Shown: one piece after another, positions 18,736 through 28,011 of the stretch
Position numbering within the stretch: the stretch's first letter is position 1
How the letters are laid out: the number at the start of each line of letters is the position of its first letter
NCBI GenBank assembly: GCA_963931865.1
Contig: OZ007512.1
Span: forward strand, 248,001-312,000
Length of the DNA: 64,000 nt
Reading direction: 5' to 3'
Source: Axinella damicornis
Lineage: Eukaryota; Porifera; Demospongiae; Axinellida; Axinellidae
Program-made: the position numbers and the translations under genes
The notes under the pieces: generated by a model
Told to the model about the DNA's origin: nothing
Seen by the model: the letters and a program-made list of their open reading frames with translations, nothing else
The model's database searches: none

Positions 18736-21700
18736 CTGCAGTTAGATATTTACGTACATACAAAATTAAATTGGAAGTTCACAAACCATTTTGGCCAAGG
18801 CTATAGGCTTGAGTCAAGAGCGCATGATGACATCATTGTTTTTTTCACGGCGTGAAAAAACAATGGGTCATCATGCGCTCTTGGCTTGAGTAGAGTACTA
18901 CAAGTATAATAGGAAATGCAGATATTAATGATCTACTACATCACTCATATTCCCAAAAATGGAGCAAAATAAGGAACCCATGAGCTAGCCAGTACTATCA
19001 CGGTGTCCCTGAGATAACAGGTACAGTTCTGATAGCTATATAGCTGGTTTGTGTGCTGGCAACAGCTTGTGGGCATGGTGTGGGTGTGGGAAGAGTCCTG
19101 TTGGCACTTCCACAGTAGAATTTTGTTATATATACCTTCATGGTCAGACGGAGCGGTTCCTACTTGGGGTGCAGAACTTTCTTCTATAATATTATGTTCC
19201 TGTACAATAAAAGTACACAATAGATAATTACTTCACTCCTATGCTTTCTCCACCAGGGCTTTATCTAGTGGGTGTGACCCCACCAAAGCAGGTACATGCA
19301 GATCAAACCCAAAGAGTAAGGTAAAATTATAGCTGCCATGCAGAGAAGACCTCTCATGGCACTTCAATTTAGAAATTTTCCTGGGGGGGGGTGATAAGCA
19401 CATGCCCACACAGAGGTTCCCACTCCACCCAAATTCGAAACCATGTCCACACTTACGGTAAGGTATACTATATATGTACCTGCCAATTGTCAAACCAGAT
19501 GCCATAGCTTTCAAGCTGCTGTATCTCACTGTAGTAGTCTTCACAGGCCGGGTTGTCGCAGAACACTGCGGTAGGTTTGTCATAAACTCCTGGGTCATAG
19601 CATCCAATAAAATGTTGACAAACTGATGAGTCTTTGCTGCCACGATTAGGGCAGTAAAAGCCAAGCTGAAACTGTGCTTTAGCAGTATGCCTATGTGTGT
19701 CTCTCATTTCCTTGAGGGCACTGACAATGGTCTCACGAATTTTAGTGCACTTTTCGTGTGCTTTACTACGATTACTAAACGCAGCATGGGTCACTTGAAG
19801 TTCAAGGTGCGAAGTACGAACAATAATGTCAGCCGGAAAAGGGGTGATAAATCTCACGTGGTTTCTGTAGCGCCATTTTTCAATCAATTTCCAACCCTTG
19901 GATACTAGTGCAACAATTAGAGCTGAGAAAAGACCAAGAGGAATGTGCCCCCACTTAAACTTAATAAGGAGAGGCGATGGAGCTCCAGCTGATTCCTCGG
20001 GAGTGCGAACAAGAGAGCCTTGCTGTGGGAAAGATTCTTCTGGTTCTGGCTTGAGAAGGCATGCTAGAAAGTATCCTTCAGACTCTGGCACTTTCACCAT
20101 GACCTTCAGGTATTTGAGCAGTGCAATTAGATACTTCGAATTCCCGTTACTACCTCTTTCAAATTCCATTATACGATCATCTGGAACAATACCTGTTCTT
20201 CGAATATGGTCATTGGCATCACCACACCCACTTTTACCAGTAAAAGATTTTGCTATCAAGTCAGCAAGAGCGTGGAATAGGACATTGAGATCAGATATTA
20301 CTACATTGCTCAACTCAGACTGCGAACCATAGTACAGCAGCGTCCCCAGATTGCGGTGAATGTATGTCAAGACTCCCGGTACATCTTCTTTGTTGATATA
20401 GCAACCTTCTGCAAGGGCTTCACACTCTAGAATTGTAAGTACCCCACCTGGCTGCTTCCTGAGGGCAATATGAAAAATCAACCAAGACTTTGGAAGTCCT
20501 TCAACCGGTCTAAAGTGATTGCGAATGAGGCTTGATAATTCATTACGAAAGCCACGCATTTCTTCTTCATCTCCGTGCATGTTGTCGATAGGAAAGAATT
20601 TTTTATCCTGGGATTCAGGACCCCTGAGAAAATCCTTTTCTGTTAGGAAGTCACAGTCAGTGATGGATTTGCTAAACCTTCTATCAATCTCTTCAATCTT
20701 TTCACTCTTATCTTTAGGAGTTTTTCCAAGTCGGTCCTTGTGTGTACCAACCAGTACAGCTACTGAGCCAGCAGAATGCGCCTCAGTTTCCATACATTTC
20801 AGGGAGTAAAGACTAGAAAGAATTTGGTGAATCATATCTATTGATGTGTAGTGTGATTCATAGCATATGTCAGCGTCTTTACCAGTCGGCCCACAGAATC
20901 GTATGGTCACACGTTCATCAAGATCCTGGTCAAGGTTGAACACCACGACGTGGAGAGCAGGACCTTGAAGAATTAACGGGAGGATGTCATGGCACTCTGG
21001 CTGACCTCCTGTATCAAGGAGATATAGCATTGTGATATTCTCAGGAGGAGCTTGATCACTCCTTTGCACACTCCTTTGCACAATTTGCTTGTAAAGATCT
21101 CGCCCTGCTTCTTTCAGCATTGAATATTTGTCTGGTATTTTGGAGTGTGCTGAAACAAGCATGGCAGTGTCATCGACATCAGACAGGGGTAATGGATGGG
21201 ACTCTTTTGGCAGCATATTGTCTGACGACCCGGGGGTTGGTCGGTTGTTCTGCTGCTCTCGTGGTTGTGGTTGGGTACGTTCTGTAAGGTTCACTACAAT
21301 ACAGCCCTCATCTAACAGCTCATTTAAAGACTTCCACTCATCATCTGAAAGCATTTGAGACCCAGTCTGAGTCTGTTCGAATATGGGTACAGTACAGCCA
21401 TCCATAGTGGTGCTTTGACTTGGCAGGTCAGCACACTCTCCGATGTTTACAATTTCTTTCACAAGTCGCCTCTTGACAGTGGTTTTTCCAACACGTGGTG
21501 GGCCACTAAAGATGCATTTTACAGCTTTGAAATTAACCTTTCCTCCCATTCTATCTCTGTATTTCTTCAGTAGTTCCATTTCGTCATCAGCACCTGATTC
21601 AGGTTGAAAAGTTTATAAAGCCAATAAAATTTGTCTTCCGAAAATTAGCCCATGGAATACGCACTGCAGTGTCTTCTTGAAGAGGTGGGTGATTGACAGT

Positions 21701-24657
21701 CATTTTTGTCAACATGTTATAGTTATACTGCCAGCTGCTGTGGTTTATCAGGAATACACGAGGCGGTTATTCAATTAGAAGCCCAGGCGAAGCCCAGGCG
21801 CTTACGGTTGCGTGTAAAACGCGGAACGTGGAATGGAACGTGGTACGGATGTAAAATGTCCTAATAAGTCTAATAAGCGTGTTAATTAAGGTGGGCGTTA
21901 ATTGGGCTGGCGTGAGCGTAGATAGGCAGTGAAAGAGTCGAGTCAAGGCTGTGCTGCTATGCTGGCCCACTCACGCTTATTCGTCTCTCGAAGACAAGGG
22001 TAGCTAATTATAGCCCCTGCTTCACTCGGATGGCATAGTCATCTTGTTGTCTACTGAGAACTTCTCACATCCAGGGCATACAACCTGCCTAGGCTATATA
22101 GGCCGAGCTCTCTCGCGCGATATGATTGTCACCATGACTCGACTGCGCGATACTCGCTCCAATTAATGCCAACCTTAATTAACATGCTTATTGGACTCAT
22201 TACAACATTTTACATCCATTCCACGTTCCTTGTCACTGTTTACAGCAACCAGCGCTTACTGCGCAGTGTGTTCCTGATAAACCACAGCAGCTTGTACTAC
22301 AGTGGCTACTAGGGGTATACAACTCCATCTAACATACCTTTCCACATAATATATGAGAAAAGTATGTAGGGTGTTGTATACTGGGTTTATTCCCATTTGG
22401 TCAATTCCCACTTCGTCAATTTCACTTCGTCAATTCCCACTTTGTCAACTTCCCACTTTGTCAATTCCCACTTCGTCAACATTGACCAAGTGGGAATTGA
22501 CAAAGTGAGAAATTGACAAAGTGGGAATTGACGAAGTGAAATTGACGAAGTGGGAATTGACGAAATGGGAATTGACCAAATGGGAAGACACCCTAGAAAC
22601 ATAGTGCATACCGGAAGCATCACTTGCTGTATTGACACTTGTGCCTGTGGCACTCATGAAAATACCCGGTATGGCAACAGACTCGTGATATTTCCAGTAC
22701 ACACTGTAATTATGAGACCCTTCTTACTAGGAATACGTATCCGCATAATTGCCTCGCGCGCACGCCGCAGCCGCATGCGCAGCCTGACCAGCTAAGTGTG
22801 AATTTGCGAGTGTGGAGCTGAGATAAACATGTCGATTACACTCACTGTTCGACTCCACATGTAGCTGCTTTAGCTCTGCAAGCCCTGAAGGCCCCGCTCG
22901 CTTGTACCCTAGCCTCTGGCTACGCAAGACTATTGTGGAGTTGCGGTATAAACAGATGTCGACTGTTTGACTCCATATGTAGCTGCTCCAGCTCTGCAAG
23001 CCCTGGAGTACCGCACGCTCGTCCACTGATCTGTTTCTCAAGATTGTAGTTATCGCACCGTCGAGCCCTCGCAGCAAATAAAACTCAATTGGCCGGCAGG
23101 AAACCCTCAACATTCCTATCAACATTCCTGAGTGTGACATATTCCGTATGCACGTACGTACATACGCATATATATAGTGAGAAATAGATCCCCCATTCAG
23201 AGCCTCGTGCTACTGCGCTCAGCAATAACCATTCACTGCACTACAGCTGCATCAGGATCAAGTCCAGACGTATTTGCTGTGGTTCTAGGGCAGAACGTGA
23301 CCTCATTGCATGCGGTAACATGCTATCCATACTACCGTAGTGTCCCGTTAATACGCCCCCCATTTTGTACACTACATCCAGCCCAAAGTGGGGAGGGGGC
23401 GTATTTTCGAATATGCAATTAGTCTTGACTATACGCCCCCTCAAAAAGTTTTAGAGCGGTTGCAATTACGTCACAAAACCATGTGACTGAGTACTTCTGC
23501 ATGGCAAAAGAACATATGTACGTAAAGTACTTCATAAGCTCCGAGCTGCTTGCGTTTCTAAGATCACTGTACTTTTTGCCATACAGTCTTGAGAGAAACA
23601 GAGTATAACGGAGGGCGTTTCGGTTGTTTTACGGCCGGTGACGTCAATTGCAAGTGCTCTATTATGACACTGCCAAGGTTCTCATGTTCAGTTACAAAAG
23701 TACAAACGATCGCCAGTACTGTTCGTGGACATCATGCGTGGTCTCCCTACATCGGTGAGAAGAGCTGCACTTCAACGCGAGGGCCATAACATTCACGATA
23801 ATTTCGCTGTAGCTATCCTCAAGAACAGCAATACTGTCGGTCATGTACCACGGGACATTTCCTGGTATTCCTTGCAGAAGAGTGGCAGCGAGGTGACTTG
23901 TATCGTCGACGTCAACAGTGACTAGATCTGAGAGACGATCGCGCGCACATGTAGTTCAGAAGACGCTCACCAGGGAGATTTATAACGAGTCAAACTGTGC
24001 AGAACCTTAGGCGAAAAAGAGAGGGGGGGGGGGGGGGGGGGGGGGGGGGCGTATTTTCGAAGGGGGCGTATTAGCGGGACACTACGGTATGTACAACCAC
24101 CTCACCTAAATTTGTGAGATTCTAGAAACTGCAAATTCACTGCCTGTGTAATCCCCATCCTACTGCAGGTTTAATGTTTGACTACTTTGGAATGGCCTAC
24201 AAAGATTCCGACTACACCATCGTGATCGTTATCGGGCAGTGACCCAACCGTACCATTTTGGTGCTGAAACTCACCTTGGTGATAGAGATACAAGCGCCTT
24301 TGTCATGCCGTCGGCTGCCATCGTCGTTCTATACATGCCAAAACTCACTGTGCTGGCAAAGTTGTGAGCACTGTAATAATTTCTAGTCTTCCTTTGGCCG
24401 CCATTGCCAACTCAATATCGACTGAGCATGGTCCTCACGTGACATGTGCATTAATTGGAATGAGCTGTAACACTTAGCTTGCATTACCAGCGAGTTGCAA
24501 TGGCAACCAGGAGAGCGGTTGCCCCTCGTTGATACGAGGAAACTAAGTGCAGAAGGTGGACACGTAAAAAAGATTGAACAACCTCTAGCCCATTCATCTA
24601 ATAGCATGACCAATACTGTAGACCAACATAACATTAACCGTGTTTGTGTGCATGTGT

Positions 24658-24706
<49 letters not shown>

Positions 24707-25681
24707 CCTTGTGCAAATCCTGACTGTGGCATATCCATCCCTAAAAGATGAGAGAAAGAGAAAAGCACTGGACATAGAGAGCTATGTACAGCTAGGTAAC
24801 ACTATATTACTGCAGTATGTTTGAACTCTATGCAATATGTACAGTTTTTCCTGGTGTTCGAATATCTTTTTTGAAACTACGGTTACAAACACTGAATATC
24901 AAGAGATTATGCCACAGACCAGGTATAGTATTGTGGATGTGATGGTGGTGCAGCAAGAGGTCTGAACACTGATCTACTTACTAATAGCTTTGTTTCCATT
25001 GATAGCATCCCTTGTTAATTCAAATACCATGTGACTTTTACCAATTATTGCATTCCACGTTGCAACAGAATATGGCCCAGAGACACCAGACTCTTTTTCC
25101 CCTCTGCGCTTCCGGCCACACCCCCAACAGGAAAAAGCATCTGGCCTGCGAGACTACACTTAAGTATTGTGAGCGTAAGTGGGTGGTTTCTGGCCTATAC
25201 CTGACACTATTCGAATGATTAATTTCAAATGTGGGTGTTTGGATACAAAATTGTGGGTTTTTGGAAAAATTAAGGGTTTGAAAATTTGTGTGTGTTGAGA
25301 GGAGTTGTTAGTCATGGTTGCAAGATGCATCCATCCCTAAGAGATGAGAGATAGGAATAAACTTGATCAGCTGCATCCAGCTAGGATGCATTGTATAATT
25401 ATTCGTTTTGCATGGCTCACCGTATTTCTTGCAAAGGTGGTCTGCTTCCCTCAAATCACCCAGTGCAACCAGGGCTTGGACCAGCTGCCTGTACGAGGGT
25501 TGTGGGCAGATCGTCAGCCACGTCCTGAACATGTCTCGCTTGCAATCATCCTGATCTTGTGGGTTGTCACATCTGATGATTTGCAGGTCGTCGTCATCAA
25601 TGTCCAACTGCAGTCCGAGGTCGTACCACCTCTTAACCTTCACAGTCACCAGCTCCTTCAGGACAGGCTTGGGGACTGCAA
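18422..25681 (-). CDS. Gene B: Death - linker - Roc/COR - linker - Death protein
   Basis: Exons on the minus strand are 25421-25681 (Death), 22612-22644 (short linker), 19480-21593 (Roc-COR), 19136-19199 (linker) and 18422-18735 (Death, stop at 18422-18424). Phases run 1/1, 1/1, 1/0, 0/1, 1/stop without conflict. Roc is a Ras-like GTPase domain and COR its dimerisation partner. Death domains assemble signalling complexes in apoptosis and immunity. The layout matches the C-terminal part of Gene 3, whose block is duplicated here. No 2A cassette or start exon is found between 25682 and 28011, so the 5' end is unresolved. No kinase domain is present, unlike DAPK or LRRK proteins. Confidence 0.7.
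18815..18883. repeat. Palindromic element in a Gene B intron
   Basis: The arm caagagcgcatgatga ... tttttcacg is mirrored by cgtgaaaaaa ... catcatgcgctcttg, with an ignorable spacer. It is a small foldback in the intron between the last two Gene B exons. Confidence 0.8.
19136..19199 (-). CDS. Gene B linker exon
   Basis: Between ttttattgtacag and GAAG|gtatat, 64 bases encode EHNIIEESSAPQVGTAPSDH and one more Glu. Phase 0 at the start matches the Roc-COR end (..FDNWQ), and phase 1 at the end matches the Death exon. It is acidic, Ser/Pro-rich and likely a flexible tether. Confidence 0.6.
19480..21593 (-). CDS. Gene B Roc-COR GTPase exon
   Basis: A single 2114-base exon encodes about 704 residues, starting after caacctgaatcag. 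Counting from the Met at 21579, the P-loop GPPRVGKTT lies at 26-34, the switch II DTGGQPE at 189-195 and the G4 motif THKD at 279-282. This is followed by a COR-like region (SWLIFHIALR, then YIHRNLGTLLYY and VISDLNVLFHAL). A long Ser/Gln-rich insert separates the P-loop from switch II. The nucleotide-binding motifs look intact, unlike in Gene 3. It ends DNWQ|gtacat. Read-through would add only three residues before a stop. Confidence 0.85.
21734..22291. mobile_element. MITE-like element with long inverted repeats
   Basis: The left end gctgctgtggtttatcagga is mirrored at 22272-22291. Further inward, ggaacgtggaatggaacgtg, atgtaaaatg and the ttaattaaggtggg word also have inverted partners. The arms are about 160 bp with gaps. 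No protein is seen. It is inserted in the intron upstream of the Roc-COR exon of Gene B. Confidence 0.7.
22391..22585. repeat. Inverted array of 15-18-bp units (tgacaaagtgggaat)
   Basis: Five or so units of cccacttcgtcaatt on the left are followed, after a centre near 22485, by the same number of inverted units (tgggaattgacgaagtg). The whole block can fold on itself. Units vary at cttcg/ctttg. No coding frame is plausible. Confidence 0.85.
22612..22644 (-). CDS. Gene B micro-exon linker (tentative)
   Basis: A 33-base stretch between tgagtgccacag and TTCCG|gtatgc reads TSVNTASDAS in phase 1/1, matching its neighbours. Gene 3 has a phase-1/1 linker of 66 bases at the same position (50354-50419). 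Such a short exon is easy to imagine by chance. Confidence 0.4.
23333..24089. mobile_element. DNA-transposon-like element with a short open frame
   Basis: The left end taccgtagtgtcccgttaat then acgccccc is mirrored at 24062-24089, and a gggggcgtattttcga word repeats inside both ends. The interior has a plus-strand frame with REGHNIHDNFAVAILKNSNT and GHVPRDISWYS. A shorter copy at 45460-45973 keeps the same stretch (LEGHDNFVVAILKNSNT). The G run at about 24022-24049 lies in the right end. The frame resembles a small domain that is common in invertebrate repeats, but I do not assign a function. Confidence 0.65.
24380..24540 (-). repeat. Inverted fragment of the 26490-27022 MITE family
   Basis: The words ggagagcggttgcccctcg, ttgcaatggc and cacgtgacatgtgcattaat are the reverse of the left part of the 26490 element. 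The right end is not found, so this is a fragment. Confidence 0.5.
24650..24703 (+). repeat. TG microsatellite followed by poly-G
   Basis: A (tg)n run of about 20 bases leads directly into about 32 G. It lies in the intron between the first Death exon and the micro-exon of Gene B. Confidence 0.9.
25030..25235. other. Conserved intron block shared with 51790-52005
   Basis: The sequence cttttaccaattattgcatt, then aacagaatatggcccagaga, then gtgggtggtttctggcctat occurs at both sites with few differences. Both copies lie a few hundred to 1300 bases downstream of the paralogous Death exons (25421-25681 and 53114-53386). This supports duplication of the whole block. It could also be a shared insertion. 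Confidence 0.65.
25421..25681 (-). CDS. Gene B first visible Death-domain exon
   Basis: The acceptor is cttgtcccttacag and the donor is AAATACG|gtgagcc, with phases 1/1. The frame includes PKPVLKELVTVKVKRWYDLG, LQLDIDDDDLQII, RDMFRTWLTICPQPSYRQLV and ALGDLREADHLCKKY. These are Death-domain helices with the helix-1 Trp and the helix-5/6 region. It is closest to the second Death exon of Gene 3 (53114-53386), which ends with the same CRKYG/CKKYG motif. Confidence 0.8.
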
Positions 25682-25939
25682 CTGTAAGGGACAAGTAGGA
25701 GAGATATTGGTACTCAGATATCAATAATCATACCACATCACAAACGCCTTCAGTTCACGTCCACATGAATATTTGTTACAAACCCAAAACTTTCCTGATG
25801 TATGGTACATCGTTCATGAGTTCATAGTACACTGCATGTGTACAAATCATTTGTAGAGCAACAGTGCATGACCCCAGCAAACAAGAACATGGGAAGAATC
25901 CATGCCTCAAATTCACACAACAATTTTAAAATTGGACGG

Positions 25940-26062
25940 ATCACAGTCCCTAACACGAGGCACGAGTATGTAGAGTTGTCAGGTAGCAGATGGTGAGAGC
26001 AGCTGCTATAAGACTCGCCCATCTCTGCGTGAAGTTTATCTGACTGAACGGTTGCTAACTGC
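25940..26062 (-). other. Conserved block upstream of the Death exon (pair at 53845-53970)
   Basis: About 120 bases, including ctaacacgaggcacgagtat, gtagagttgtcaggtagc and gactgaacggttgctaactg, are about 90 percent identical to 53845-53970. Both lie roughly 0.3-0.5 kb upstream of paralogous Death exons. On the minus strand both copies keep an ATG-led frame (MGESYSSCSHH versus MGKFCSSCSHH, then LPDNSTYSCLVLG). It could be an alternative first exon or a control region. No donor with a fitting phase was found. Confidence 0.45.
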
Positions 26063-26189
26063 AAATAGAAAATCCTGTGGGAAGGTCCACAGAGCAGAGA
26101 ATCTGACTATACAATCATGACGGCCATAGTCTGTTGGCGTTTTCGTACAATGATTGAGCAGAAACTGGTGGAGTGATGTGTGTGTTATT

Positions 26190-26275
26190 GCTAGCCTCGT
26201 TCCCAGGCCTCTGCCCAGATTTTTTATCTCGCAGCCGTGGAGAAAAATCGGGAGAAGGCCTGGTGAAATTTATCA
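26190..26275. repeat. Short foldback of the tagcctcgttcccagg family
   Basis: The sequence tagcctcgttcccaggcct, then ctgcccagattttttatctc is mirrored imperfectly by gagaaaaatcgggagaaggcct. It is a small hairpin copy of the end family seen at 4261. Confidence 0.55.
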
Positions 26276-26489
26276 CGTGATGTCTGCCACTGACATCATG
26301 ACGACACCAAACGATAAGTGCCAAACTTCACGCATGTGCCCGGCAGTACGTAGCTGGTGACTGCATGTTGCTTTAGTATAGTTCTCCTGCTTGATCTGCA
26401 GAATTTACTGATTATGAAATCATGAAAGACGTGAACCACTCAACATCAAGACTTGGTGCAGAGCTACGTACTATTATTCCATTCCATTT

Positions 26490-27022
26490 CGAGGGGCAAC
26501 CGCACTCCTGGTAGCCGCGTTGCAACCGGCCGGTTGCGACTCGACGGTAGCGCAAGCTAGGTATTGCAACTCATTCCAATTAACGCACATGCCACGTGAG
26601 GACCGTACGTGCTCGGTCGTCGATGTCAACGTCGATCAATTGAGCTGAGTCAGCAATGGCGGCCAAGGAGAAGACAAGAAACTGTTACAGCGCTCACACC
26701 TTTGCCAGCACGGTAAGTTTTGGCATGTTAGCGTCAGTGAACGACAGCGATCACGGCCGTGTGGCCAGAATCTTCGTGTGCCTTTCCTAAGAACGGTACT
26801 GCCACCGGAAGTCGAAGAGAGCGCCCAAGCAATGGCAGCCACAGCGAGACAGTGCTCATATCTCCACCACCAAGGTGAGTTTCAACACCAACTTTTTACA
26901 TTCAGGTCAGGGCATGATAGCGATCACAGCGGTATAGTCAGTGTAGGCCAAGCCTAAGTACTCAAACATTATTATATCGGATTATTTACGCGGCACAATT
27001 TTTTCCCTACCAGGAGTGTAAC
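26490..27022 (+). mobile_element. MITE-like element (cgaggggcaaccgcactcctgg family)
   Basis: The left end gcaaccgcactcctggtag is mirrored at the right end by ctaccaggagtgtaac. The interior has recurring words (gtattgcaactcattccaat, cacgtgaggacc, accaccaaggtgagttt). Copies lie at 29182-29665 and 32013-32507 and in a truncated form at 63427-64000, with fragments at 24380 and 35918. No transposase is seen. Confidence 0.75.
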
Positions 27023-27292
27023 ATTCCATTCAATTTCATGTTCCATAGATTCGAGTATGCCCTTTGGGAATATATCGGTACACCTATGGTACAAAGGTGA
27101 ACCTCAGAACTGTCCTTGTGTGGCACCAGAGGTGCAACAAAAACCAGCGAAACATACATTCCAAGGTTGTACCGACACGCCATACATTAGGAACAGGGTG
27201 GCATGCGCGTTTCCAGTCCAGTTCCCGTGCTCTGTTATCGTGCAGCACCATAGTTCTCCATAAATGGTCTCCTTAAACCCTTTAAGCCCCAT

Positions 27293-27310
27293 TGACGTCT
27301 ATAGACGTCA
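27293..27310. repeat. Perfect 18-bp palindrome with two half CRE-like sites
   Basis: tgacgtctatagacgtca is an exact palindrome containing tgacgt and acgtca. It sits in otherwise unrecognised intergenic DNA between Gene B and D1 (27023-28011), followed by a C-rich stretch near 27430-27475. It may be part of a repeat end rather than a regulatory site. Confidence 0.4.
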
Positions 27311-28011
27311 TTTAGACCTATGCACTTGTAGGGCTTCTCGTCAGTCCAAAAAGAGACCAAAAAGGCTTCAGAGGGCCTAGGGACGACTTCGAGGGACGAA
27401 CTCAAAAATTTGGTCAGATTTCAGCGCACACCCCCCACTAAACGTAGAAGGGGGGGTATTGGCCCCCCTTCGCATTTCGTGGGCGTTTTTTGATTTTAAT
27501 GAGATTCATTGACCCGAGGATTTTTGATATTCATAGACTCCAACCAGGGCCTCAAGAAAACATGCAAATCGGTGGTGTAAGGTGTGCCATCAGTCAGATG
27601 TGGCCAAGTTTAGGGAAATGCTGGGCGAAAATCCGGCTGACATCCACCTTTGACCTCCGATTGCTGGGCTTGTGGGGGGTCATGAATATCATTAACAGTA
27701 TTGCCAGAGGGGTCTCTCCATGTGTGCGGGCCCCACCAAGTTTGGCCGCTGAGGAGCGAATGCTGTGGGACCTACGAAAGTGGTGTGCGCTGAATGCATG
27801 AAAATGTGTTGTCTTGGTGGGAAGAATTCGGTGGTTAAAGAGGACAATACCCCCCTATAGCCCCAGCCTATAACTACACAGTCTGAGAGAGGTAAGTTCC
27901 TCGCCCAGTGTAGAGCCAGCATGTGACATACGCACATTGACACTGCTCTGAATGAGGGAGTACATTTGTAGCTATCACACCATCCTTCAGAACATACTGT
28001 CTTTGCAACAC

